64,000 nucleotides of DNA, taken from NCBI GenBank assembly GCA_022843945.1, contig JALHMR010000008.1, positions 102,255 through 166,254 of the forward strand, given 5' to 3'. Made by a program: the position numbers and the translations under genes. This document shows, in pieces, positions 9,298 through 15,818 of this stretch. Source of the stretch: Rhodospirillaceae bacterium (GTDB taxonomy: Bacteria > Pseudomonadota > Alphaproteobacteria > CACIAM-22H2). The number at the start of each line of letters is the position of its first letter. Within the stretch, counting starts at the first letter, position 1. Below the pieces are notes generated by a model. The model was not told the DNA's origin. It ran no database searches and was given only the letters and a program-made list of their open reading frames with translations.

Positions 9298-9801
9298 ATG
9301 ATGGCGCAGGCAGGAGTGGTCTGGCTGGGTCTGGCGCTTGCCGTGGCCTGGCTCGTCTGGCTGCTGCGGCGGCTGCAGGTCTACTGGGACACAGGGCAGG
9401 GACAGGTCATGACCCTGGGCCGGGCGCTGCGCGAGGCCGAGCGCGACGTGGCCGACGAGAAGCGCCGCCTCGACAACATGGGCCGCCAGATCAAGGCGGT
9501 GCAGGCCCAGGCGGAGAAGTCGCGGCGCGACGCGGAGGACCTGCGCCAGAAGAAGGCGGCGCTCGGCCCGCCGCCGACCGTCGAGATCCTGGTGGCGGCG
9601 GAGTTCCCCTCCTCGGCCAGCGAGGCGCCGTGGGTGGCGAACCTGATGCCGCGCTCCAGCATGGCCAAGGGCGGCGTCCAGAAGCCCGTGCTGTTCTGGG
9701 CCAGCGACTACCCGGCGGCGGTGATCCGCGCCAAGCGCATCGCCGAGCAGATGAACCTCGCTGTCAACGACATCCGGAAATTCGCCAAGGCGGAAGGCTA
9801 A
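9298..9801 (+). CDS. Hypothetical membrane-anchored coiled-coil protein
   Basis: Unrecognised protein of 167 residues: one membrane helix at about residues 7-25, a charged coiled coil (about 38-85), then a small compact domain containing VLFWASDYPAAVIRAKRIAE. Two adjacent ATG codons (9298 and 9301) follow GGAGGCGGGGG. It lies one base after the previous gene, which has the same helix-plus-coiled-coil layout, so the two products may form a complex at the membrane; this is inference. Confidence 0.65.
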   Translation: MMAQAGVVWLGLALAVAWLVWLLRRLQVYWDTGQGQVMTLGRALREAERDVADEKRRLDNMGRQIKAVQAQAEKSRRDAEDLRQKKAALGPPPTVEILVAAEFPSSASEAPWVANLMPRSSMAKGGVQKPVLFWASDYPAAVIRAKRIAEQMNLAVNDIRKFAKAEG

Positions 9802-9904
9802 CGCGGGCGGCTGCTTCCGGCCGAAGACACGCGGAGTCGCCTTGCCTGGCGCCGGGGATGCGCCTAGCGTGACGCCTCGGCGCGTGCGGCACGGCGCCGG
9901 CCCC

Positions 9905-9949
9905 GAGAGACTAGCGCCACGCAATCAAAGTGCGCGCACGCTCCCGCCC
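9905..9949 (+). promoter_or_regulatory. Repeated upstream element, copy A
   Basis: GAGAGACTAG (9905-9914), TCAAAG (9925-9930) and GCTCCCGCCC (9940-9949) recur in the same order and nearly the same spacing at 10355-10400. This copy ends 21 bases before the start of the small gene at 9971. No standard sigma-70 hexamers fit. Two copies in front of two small genes suggest a shared promoter, operator or leader RNA. Confidence 0.5.
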
Positions 9950-9970
9950 TCACGGCCCGCGGAGCCACAG

Positions 9971-10243
9971 ATGTCGACATGGATGTCGTTTTACCAGGAT
10001 CTTCGGGCTCGCTCCCGCGCCTGGCTGCGCGCGGAAGACCACGTCGTCGAGCGCCAGCGCCGCATCGCGGCCAGCGACAAGGATCTGGAGCGCCGCCACG
10101 AGAGCCTTGCCGCGCTTCCCGAGGAAGACGACCTCGCCGAGCGCAAGCGCCGCATGGCCACCAGCGACCAGGCCCTGGCGCGCCGCCCCGAGGGCCCGCA
10201 GGAGAGCGCCACACCGCGACGCGCGGACGAGCCGGGCGCCTGA
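9971..10243 (+). CDS. Small hypothetical protein with internal repeat
   Basis: Unrecognised 90-residue basic protein. GGAG lies 6 nt before the ATG. It contains two copies, about 25 residues apart, of an ERxRRxAxSDxxLxRR segment (ERQRRIAASDKDLERR and ERKRRMATSDQALARR), so the gene grew by internal duplication. No membrane helix or signal peptide is seen. It belongs to a run of small plus-strand genes and has upstream element copy A. Confidence 0.55.
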   Translation: MSTWMSFYQDLRARSRAWLRAEDHVVERQRRIAASDKDLERRHESLAALPEEDDLAERKRRMATSDQALARRPEGPQESATPRRADEPGA

Positions 10244-10280
10244 AGCCCCTTAATCTTTGACACCCGGGACCCTGTGCGGT

Positions 10281-10300
10281 CCGGCTTCGCTTGAAGCCGG
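10281..10300 (+). terminator. Hairpin after the 90-residue gene
   Basis: CCGGCTTC (10281-10288) and GAAGCCGG (10293-10300) form a perfect 8-bp stem with the loop GCTT. It lies 37 bases past the stop at 10243 and before the next upstream element, so it probably ends that transcript. There is no U tract. Confidence 0.5.
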
Positions 10301-10354
10301 GGGCCCTGGTGCCCATGTCTAATGGATCGTCGGCTTGTCTGATCGCCGCCGCCT

Positions 10355-10400
10355 GAGAGACTAGTCCCGCGCGCTCAAAGCGGGGTCCATGCTCCCGCCC
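10355..10400 (+). promoter_or_regulatory. Repeated upstream element, copy B
   Basis: Second copy of the element at 9905-9949. GAGAGACTAG (10355-10364), TCAAAG (10375-10380) and GCTCCCGCCC (10391-10400) are identical to copy A, with a one-base length difference between the last two blocks and diverged bases elsewhere. It lies 36 bases before the start of the gene at 10437. Confidence 0.5.
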
Positions 10401-10436
10401 CAATCGGCCGCTACGCCATCGGACAGGGAGCATGTC

Positions 10437-10655
10437 ATGACGCCCTCCTACACATTCCGCCACCCCACCGACGCCGTGCTCGGCTACGCGCGCGAAACGG
10501 TGCGTCTCGCCCCGGCCGGTCTGCAGCGCGCGGCGCGCAGCAGCCGGCGCCGGCGCGATGTCGAAAGCGCGCAGCCGCGCCCGCCCAGCGTGGCCATGGC
10601 ACAGGCCGTTCTCGGCCCCGCCCGCTACATGGAACCCATCCGGACCGTCACCTGA
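10437..10655 (+). CDS. Small hypothetical basic protein
   Basis: Unrecognised 72-residue protein, strongly basic in the middle (RSSRRRRD), with no membrane helix or signal peptide. CAGGGAG ends 6 nt before the ATG. A second ATG five bases upstream runs straight into a stop (ATG TCA TGA). It is preceded by upstream element copy B. Alternative frames across it are equally open, so the evidence is the ribosome site, the element and the run of small genes around it. Confidence 0.45.
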   Translation: MTPSYTFRHPTDAVLGYARETVRLAPAGLQRAARSSRRRRDVESAQPRPPSVAMAQAVLGPARYMEPIRTVT

Positions 10656-10681
10656 TTTTCGTATGAAGTGGAGTCCCCCGC

Positions 10682-10984
10682 ATGCTTCCCCCTAAATTCG
10701 GCATCGGCGCGCGCGTCCGCTACTGCAAGCCGGGCAGCGGCCAGCCCGTGGCGAGCCCCGCGATGACCGGCGAGTTCATCGTCAGCCGCCAGCTGTCGGC
10801 GGATCTCGACGGCCACCAGTACTGGATCGAGAGCCGCGCCGACGGGCAGCGCCGCGTGGCGCGCGAGAGCGAGATCGCGCGGCACCAGTCCGAGCAGAAC
10901 CAGCTTCGCATCCGGGAGCCCGGGGACGAGGAAAGCCTGTTCGAGGAACGCCGGATCCGAGAGCCCCATCCCGGGGAGCGCTAG
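10682..10984 (+). CDS. Small hypothetical protein, possible SH3-like fold
   Basis: Unrecognised 100-residue protein. Residues about 5-65 (FGIGARVRYCKPG, then GEFIVSRQL and HQYWIESRADGQRRVARESE) have the short strand-turn pattern of small SH3-like or KOW-like barrels; this is an impression from pattern only. The C-terminal 35 residues are charged and end in two RIREP segments. GTGGAG lies upstream of the ATG. The next gene starts on the base after its stop, so the two are cotranscribed. Confidence 0.55.
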   Translation: MLPPKFGIGARVRYCKPGSGQPVASPAMTGEFIVSRQLSADLDGHQYWIESRADGQRRVARESEIARHQSEQNQLRIREPGDEESLFEERRIREPHPGER

Positions 10985-11245
10985 ATGGCCCGGACCCCCC
11001 GGCGCCGCTGGCCGGAGACGACGGGCGACGAGACGCAGAAGCCCGCCATGACCAACCGGCGCGCCGGCCGCTGGGCCTGGGCCCTGTCGGGAGAGGAAGG
11101 CCTGACCGCGCTGGTCGCCAACCAGGCGCTGGCCACCGGCCTGCCGCTCGAGCCCCTCACCGCGCAACGCTACGACCGGATGCTGAGCAAGCAAAAGAAG
11201 CTGGAGGAGCGCTTTCCGCAGTTCGCCCCGCCTTCGTATCGCTAG
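10985..11245 (+). CDS. Small hypothetical protein
   Basis: Unrecognised 86-residue basic protein that begins on the base after the previous stop, with GGGGAG just upstream inside the preceding gene. It has no signal peptide or membrane helix. The middle (LSGEEGLTALVANQALATG) looks helical. The tight junction with the 100-residue gene suggests the two products are made together. Confidence 0.5.
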   Translation: MARTPRRRWPETTGDETQKPAMTNRRAGRWAWALSGEEGLTALVANQALATGLPLEPLTAQRYDRMLSKQKKLEERFPQFAPPSYR

Positions 11246-11283
11246 GGCGTCGTCTCGCCCCGCGTTCGCAACGCAGGTATGTC

Positions 11284-11562
11284 ATGCACACATTATGGGT
11301 CCTCATCGGCGTCGTGGGCTTTGCTCTTCAGCCGCTTGGCCTCACCGCCGGGGAGCTCCGGGACGGGTCCGACAGCGCGCAGACCGTGATCGCCGTCCTG
11401 CCGGAGACGGCGGTGCCGGTCGACGCACCCGGCGGCAGCGAAGATGGCGCGGCGCGGCGTGTCGGTGTGGATCCCAGCCGCAGCCAGGCCCTGGCCCGCG
11501 CGCTGCTGCTGGTGATGACGGGCAGCAGCAGCAGCCGGCCGTTTCCCCTGATCCCGCAATAG
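11284..11562 (+). CDS. Small hypothetical secreted protein
   Basis: Unrecognised 92-residue protein. Residues about 1-22 are a hydrophobic segment compatible with a signal peptide (cleavage near LTAG). The rest is of low complexity with a Ser run near the C-terminus. The ribosome site is weak, so this is the least certain member of the small-gene run. Confidence 0.4.
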   Translation: MHTLWVLIGVVGFALQPLGLTAGELRDGSDSAQTVIAVLPETAVPVDAPGGSEDGAARRVGVDPSRSQALARALLLVMTGSSSSRPFPLIPQ

Positions 11563-11708
11563 CGCGTCGATTCAGGCGCGACGGCGGGCGCGCCTCCGCC
11601 CGCAACAGGGCGCTCCAGCTGCCCCGCTCGGCTATCGCAATATCGTCCCGCGTGAGGGTCCGTTTCCGGACCTAGTCGCCTGTATGACGGCGCCCGGAAG
11701 GGGCAACG

Positions 11709-11882
11709 ATGGAAGACAGCCAGAAAATCCGTTTCTACCGAATGCAGGCCAGCGAGTTGCGCCGGATGGCGGCTGCCTCGACATCGGCGGAAAGGCAGTC
11801 CGAATTCAGCGAGTTGGCCCGCCAGTACGAGATCCTGGCGGCGAGGCTGGTGCGCCGGTCCGGGCGCGGATCGTCCCGCTGA
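11709..11882 (+). CDS. Small hypothetical protein (57 residues)
   Basis: A short gene with a strong ribosome site (GGAAGGGG before the ATG at 11709). The 57-residue product is a continuous amphipathic helix rich in Glu, Arg, Ala and Ser with regularly spaced Leu (MEDSQKIRFYRMQASEL at the start, ARQYEILAARLVRR near the end). Short proteins of this type, with RxxA..ER..F..LA.QYE.LA spacing, are frequent in alphaproteobacteria, but no role is known to me. It is the last gene of the small-gene run and faces a PAS gene on the other strand. Confidence 0.65.
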   Translation: MEDSQKIRFYRMQASELRRMAAASTSAERQSEFSELARQYEILAARLVRRSGRGSSR

Positions 11883-11903
11883 CCTGCGCGCGGCAACCGG
11901 CCG

Positions 11904-12416
11904 CTAGATCACTGTCGCGCGGGCGTCGTCCTGGAAGAACACGCTGACCACGAACAGGAGATCGACGGTGGCGCCGTCGGCGGCCAGCGGCATCACCAGA
12001 TTCTCGACGCCGGCCACCGAATCGTTCTCCCAGAGATTGGGCCGGCCCCAGCGCCAGCTGGGAACGCCGCTGGCCACGATCTCGCGGCAGCGTCCCAGGA
12101 ACCGGTCGTTCCGGCGGGCGTGCGCCTCATCCACCCACTGCCCGGTGACCTCGCGGCCCAGCACCTCGATGTAGCGCGTGCCCACGAGACGGTAGCGCAG
12201 GCGGAAAGGCTCCGGCTGCACGTCGATCATCGTCACGTGGGGCAGCAGGTCGACGATCTCCAGCGGATCGAGGTGCTGGCGGCCGGGCAGGGCGGCGGGC
12301 GCCGGGTGCAGGCTCCGCCAATAGAGATAGGCGCGCTGCAGCCGCTGGTGCGCCTTGTACTGCACCAGGTCCACGACGCCGGCGACGGGATGCCGCTGCT
12401 CCTGCTCCACAATCAT
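11904..12416 (-). CDS. PAS domain-containing protein (PAS_5 type)
   Basis: A 170-residue cytosolic protein made of one PAS-like domain. The YLYWRSLHP..LPGRQHLDPLEI start and the FRLRYRLVGTRYIEVLGREVTGQW core are typical of the alphaproteobacterial PAS_5 family (PF07310). There is no output domain, membrane helix or kinase partner. A second protein of the same family lies at 14867-15376. The ligand or partner is unknown. Confidence 0.75.
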   Translation of the reverse strand: MIVEQEQRHPVAGVVDLVQYKAHQRLQRAYLYWRSLHPAPAALPGRQHLDPLEIVDLLPHVTMIDVQPEPFRLRYRLVGTRYIEVLGREVTGQWVDEAHARRNDRFLGRCREIVASGVPSWRWGRPNLWENDSVAGVENLVMPLAADGATVDLLFVVSVFFQDDARATVI

Positions 12417-12633
12417 GGGCGGCAGGGTAACCGGCGATTTCTAGCAAAAAGTTAATAAGTCCGGGGTCGCTTTCTGCGTCATTGAGCCACTAGGTGCTGA
12501 AAATTACCGGCACTTCCGTGAACCGGCCGATTCCAGCCGTTGGTCCGGGAATTCACCCCGGCGGGTCGGCGTTGTCTCGGGGCCTCGGGGGTGCTAAGTC
12601 CCTCATCTTTCCCAGCGAATTACGGACCTGTTC

Positions 12634-13701
12634 ATGGCCAAGCCTGTCGCGCTGATCACCGGGGTCACCGGTCAGGACGGCGCCTATCTCGCCGAACTCC
12701 TGCTCAAGAAGGGCTACGTCGTGCACGGGCTGAAGCGGCGCTCGTCGTCGTTCAACACCGCCCGCGTCGATCACCTCTATGCCGACCCGCATGAGAAGGG
12801 CGTGCAGTTCTTCATGCATTACGGCGACATGACGGACGCCACCAACCTCATCCGCATCGTCCAGGAGACGCAGCCGACCGAGATCTACAACCTGGCCGCC
12901 CAGAGCCACGTGCAGGTCAGCTTCGAGACACCCGAGTACACCGCCAATTCGGACGGGCTCGGCACGCTGCGCCTGCTCGAGGCGATGCGCATCCTGAAGC
13001 TCGAGAAGACCGTGCGCTTCTACCAGGCCTCGACCTCGGAGCTTTACGGCCTGGTGCAGGAGCGGCCGCAGCGCGAGACCACGCCGTTCCGCCCGCGCAG
13101 CCCCTATGCCGCGGCCAAGCTCTATGCCTACTGGACCACGGTCGGCTACCGCGAGGCCTACGGCATGCACGCCTCCAACGGCATCCTGTTCAACCACGAG
13201 GGCCCGACCCGCGGCGAGACCTTCGTCACCCGCAAGATCACCCGCGCCGTGGCGGCGATCGAGGCCGGGCTGCAGGACAAGCTGTTTCTGGGCAACATCG
13301 ACGCCTCGCGCGACTGGGGCCATGCCCGCGACTATGTCGAGGGCATGTGGCTGATGATGCAGCAGAAGGAGCCCGACGATTACGTGCTGGCCACCGGCGA
13401 GACGCACACGGTCCGGGAATTCGTGGAACTGGCCTTCGGCCAGATCGGCCGCACGATCACGTGGCAGGGCAAGGGCGCCGGCGAGAAGGGTGTGGATGCC
13501 AAGGGCAAGGTGCTGGTCGAGATCGATCCGCGCTATTTCCGGCCGACCGAGGTCGAGTTCCTGCTGGGCGATCCGTCCAAGGCCCATGCCAAACTCGGCT
13601 GGAAGCACAAGACCAGCTTTGCCCAGCTGGTGCGCGAGATGGTGGACGCCGACCGCAAAGCGGTGCAAAAGGAACATGAGCGCCAAGATCGGCACGGTTG
13701 A
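12634..13701 (+). CDS. gmd: GDP-mannose 4,6-dehydratase
   Basis: 355 residues. It converts GDP-D-mannose to GDP-4-keto-6-deoxy-D-mannose, the first step to GDP-L-fucose and related sugars. The extended-SDR NAD(P) motif reads [19 protein letters not shown] near the N-terminus; the catalytic Tyr/Lys are in [12 protein letters not shown]; the Gmd-typical [16 protein letters not shown] follows. Length and motifs fit the whole family. The next gene encodes the enzyme for the following two steps. No GDP-mannose pyrophosphorylase or glycosyltransferase is adjacent. Confidence 0.95.
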   Translation: MAKPVALITGVTGQDGAYLAELLLKKGYVVHGLKRRSSSFNTARVDHLYADPHEKGVQFFMHYGDMTDATNLIRIVQETQPTEIYNLAAQSHVQVSFETPEYTANSDGLGTLRLLEAMRILKLEKTVRFYQASTSELYGLVQERPQRETTPFRPRSPYAAAKLYAYWTTVGYREAYGMHASNGILFNHEGPTRGETFVTRKITRAVAAIEAGLQDKLFLGNIDASRDWGHARDYVEGMWLMMQQKEPDDYVLATGETHTVREFVELAFGQIGRTITWQGKGAGEKGVDAKGKVLVEIDPRYFRPTEVEFLLGDPSKAHAKLGWKHKTSFAQLVREMVDADRKAVQKEHERQDRHG

Positions 13702-13709
13702 GCATCGCC

Positions 13710-13749
13710 ATGGCTGAGATTTCTTATGGCTGAGATTCCTTATGGCTGA
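13710..13749 (+). repeat. Tandem 16-bp repeat, each copy carrying a start codon, before fcl
   Basis: ATGGCTGAGATTTCTT (13710-13725) and ATGGCTGAGATTCCTT (13726-13741) are followed by ATGGCTGAT, which is the start of fcl. The period of 16 puts the three ATG codons in three frames. The first two would encode only MAEISYG and MAEIPYG before stopping. It looks like repeated duplication of the translation start region of fcl. Confidence 0.8.
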
Positions 13750-14701
13750 TGGGATCCTCTTTCCGCTGGCCGGCAAGCGGGTGTTCGTCGCCGGCCACAA
13801 GGGCATGGTCGGCTCGGCCATCGTGCGTCGCCTCACGCAGGCCAAGGCCGAAATCCTGACCGCCGACCGCCAGCAGCTCGACCTGACGCGCCAGGCCGCG
13901 GTCGAGGACTGGATGCAGAAGAACAGGCCCGACGCGGTGTTCGTCGCGGCGGCCGAGGTCGGCGGCATCCACGCCAACAATTCGCGCCCCGCCGATTTCC
14001 TCTACGACAACCTGGCCATCGAGACCGCGGTCATCCATTCCGCCAAGATGGTGGGGGTGAAGAAGCTGCAGTTCCTCGGCTCCTCCTGCGTCTATCCGCG
14101 CCTGGCGCCGCAGCCGATGAAAGAGGACATGCTGCTGACCGGCGCGCTCGAGCCGACCAACCAGTGGTACGCCATCGCCAAGATCGCCGGCCTGAAGATG
14201 TGCGAGGCCTATCGCAAGCAGCATGGCTGCGACTTCATTTCCGTCATGCCCACGAATCTCTACGGGCCGGGCGACAATTTCGATCCGGCCGAGAGCCACG
14301 TGCCGGCGGCGATGCTGCTCAAGACGCACAACGCCAAGCTGGCCAATGCGCCCAACATCGAAATCTGGGGCACCGGGACCCCGAAGCGCGAGTTCCTCTA
14401 TGTCGAGGACCTGGCCGATGCCTGCGTCTACCTGATGGAGCGCTACTCGGGCGACGAGACGGTCAATGTCGGCACCGGCACCGACATCACCATCCGCGAG
14501 CTGGCCGAGACGGTGGCCCGGGTCGTCGGCTTCCGCGGCGGCTTCACCTACAACACCTCGAAACCCGACGGCGCGCCGCGCAAGCTCCTCGATGTCAGCC
14601 GGCTCCATAAACTCGGCTGGACGGCGAAGACCAGCCTCGAGGACGGCTTCCGCCGCACCTACGACTGGTTCCTGCAGAACGTCGCCTCTAAAGCTGCCTG
14701 A
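13742..14701 (+). CDS. fcl: GDP-L-fucose synthase (epimerase/reductase)
   Basis: 319 residues. It converts GDP-4-keto-6-deoxymannose to GDP-L-fucose by 3,5-epimerisation and NADPH reduction. The N-terminal motif is VAGHKGMVGSAIVRRL, SSCVYP supplies the catalytic Ser/Cys region, and NQWYAIAKIAG the Tyr/Lys pair; MPTNLYGPGDNF is a strong family signature. It is 40 bp downstream of gmd. The ribosome site is weak (GAG about 9 nt before the ATG) and embedded in the 16-bp repeat. Confidence 0.95.
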   Translation: MADGILFPLAGKRVFVAGHKGMVGSAIVRRLTQAKAEILTADRQQLDLTRQAAVEDWMQKNRPDAVFVAAAEVGGIHANNSRPADFLYDNLAIETAVIHSAKMVGVKKLQFLGSSCVYPRLAPQPMKEDMLLTGALEPTNQWYAIAKIAGLKMCEAYRKQHGCDFISVMPTNLYGPGDNFDPAESHVPAAMLLKTHNAKLANAPNIEIWGTGTPKREFLYVEDLADACVYLMERYSGDETVNVGTGTDITIRELAETVARVVGFRGGFTYNTSKPDGAPRKLLDVSRLHKLGWTAKTSLEDGFRRTYDWFLQNVASKAA

Positions 14702-14724
14702 TTGGGCGGCCTGACGGGCCCGGT

Positions 14725-14751
14725 TTGACCCGAATCGGCATCCCGTATATC
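14725..14751 (+). promoter_or_regulatory. Probable promoter of tRNA-Gln
   Basis: TTGACC (14725-14730) and TATATC (14746-14751), 15 bp apart, lie about 20 bp before the tRNA. The spacing is slightly short; using TTTGAC shifts it to 16. Confidence 0.45.
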
Positions 14752-14771
14752 TACGGGGCCTCCGGGGCTGT

Positions 14772-14846
14772 TGGGGCGTAGCCAAGTGGTAAGGCAGCGG
14801 ATTTTGATTCCGCCATTCCTAGGTTCGAATCCTAGCGCCCCAACCA
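14772..14846 (+). tRNA. tRNA-Gln (anticodon TTG)
   Basis: A complete 75-nt cloverleaf. The acceptor TGGGGCG (14772-14778) pairs with CGCCCCA (14836-14842); the anticodon stem GCGGA/TCCGC encloses TT-TTG-AT; the T arm contains GGTTCGAATCC. The 3' CCA (14844-14846) is genome-encoded. It closely resembles E. coli tRNA-Gln. Confidence 0.96.
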
Positions 14847-14866
14847 ATCAGGCGCCTTAGACGGCC

Positions 14867-15376
14867 ATGGGCGGCATGTCCGCACCTCTGCCCGTCCGCC
14901 CGGATCTGAGCGATCCCCGACTCGTCGCCCTTTATGGTTACTGGGAAGCCAAGCGCGCCGGCCGCACCATGCCGACCCGCGCCGATATCGATCCGCTGGA
15001 GATGAAGGCCTGGCTGGGTAACCTGCTGCTGATCGACGTCGGCGGCGAGGGACGCTTCGTCTATCGCCTCTATGGCACGGGCTTCGTCAACAGCTTCGGG
15101 CGCGACATGACCGGGCGCTCGGTCGACGAGCTGCCGCCCGAGCAGCAGGAGCGGGTGCGCAGCGACTACCAGGCCGTCTGCGCCAGCCATCAGCCGCGCG
15201 CCCGCCTCTATACCGCGGCGTTCGAAGTGCCCGATCTCGGCGTGTCGGCGCGCCAGCAGACCGAGGTCGTGACCTGGGAGCGCCTGGTCCTGCCGCTGAG
15301 CGACGGCGATTTGCAGGTGACGATGCTGCTGGTCGGCGCCTATCCGCTGGCCGACCTCAAGCCTTCTACTGAGTAG
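14867..15376 (+). CDS. PAS domain-containing protein (PAS_5 type)
   Basis: A 169-residue single-domain protein. LVALYGYWEAKRAGRTMPTR, IDPLEMKAWLGNLLLIDV and FVYRLYGTGFVNSFGRDMTGRSVDE match the PAS_5 (PF07310) layout and are similar to the protein at 11904-12416. There is no output domain or membrane segment. An in-frame ATG at 14876 is a possible later start. It begins 20 bp after the tRNA. Confidence 0.75.
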   Translation: MGGMSAPLPVRPDLSDPRLVALYGYWEAKRAGRTMPTRADIDPLEMKAWLGNLLLIDVGGEGRFVYRLYGTGFVNSFGRDMTGRSVDELPPEQQERVRSDYQAVCASHQPRARLYTAAFEVPDLGVSARQQTEVVTWERLVLPLSDGDLQVTMLLVGAYPLADLKPSTE

Positions 15377-15392
15377 GACTGGGAGCGAGTAG

Positions 15393-15749
15393 CTAGCGCC
15401 GGGGGGCGCCCTTGGCCGCCTCGTCGAGCAGGTCGAAGATGCGGCGGAACTTGAGCTGGCTGCCGCGCACGCGGGTGTTCCAGGTCAGGGCCAGCTGGCG
15501 CAGCCACTGCACCGCCGACGGGTCATTCGCCTTGGCGGCGAGGGCGCGCTGGACGTCGATCAGCACGCGCATGCCGTTCTCGGCATTGGCCTTGTGCGTG
15601 GGGTCCTTGCGGGCCTCCATGATGATCGGCTGCAGCAGCCGCAGCACGACCACCGCCGGGGCGCGTTCATCGAGCGTCGGGCCGGCCGGGGCGGCTTCGC
15701 CGCCGGCGTCGGGTGTGCCGGTCGGATCGTCGCTGGTCATTGAATTCAC
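15393..15749 (-). CDS. Conserved hypothetical protein
   Basis: A 118-residue protein with a Pro/Gly/Ala-rich first third and a helical remainder with a WLRQLALTW segment. The start is GTG at 15749 (G5 tract 8 nt upstream) or ATG at 15740. No family was recognised. It lies 69 bp downstream of the MoxR/DUF58 operon on the same strand and may be its last gene. Confidence 0.55.
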   Translation of the reverse strand: MNSMTSDDPTGTPDAGGEAAPAGPTLDERAPAVVVLRLLQPIIMEARKDPTHKANAENGMRVLIDVQRALAAKANDPSAVQWLRQLALTWNTRVRGSQLKFRRIFDLLDEAAKGAPRR

Positions 15750-15818
15750 AAGAAGAGCCCCCAGGTTGCGGCGAAACTATAGTCTCGAATACCGCATATT
15801 CGCTAATGAAGCCTTGCT

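Noticed and set aside
14772..14866. tRNA-Gln as an integration site for a mobile element.
   Set aside because: No integrase gene and no repeat of the tRNA 3' end were found within the window.
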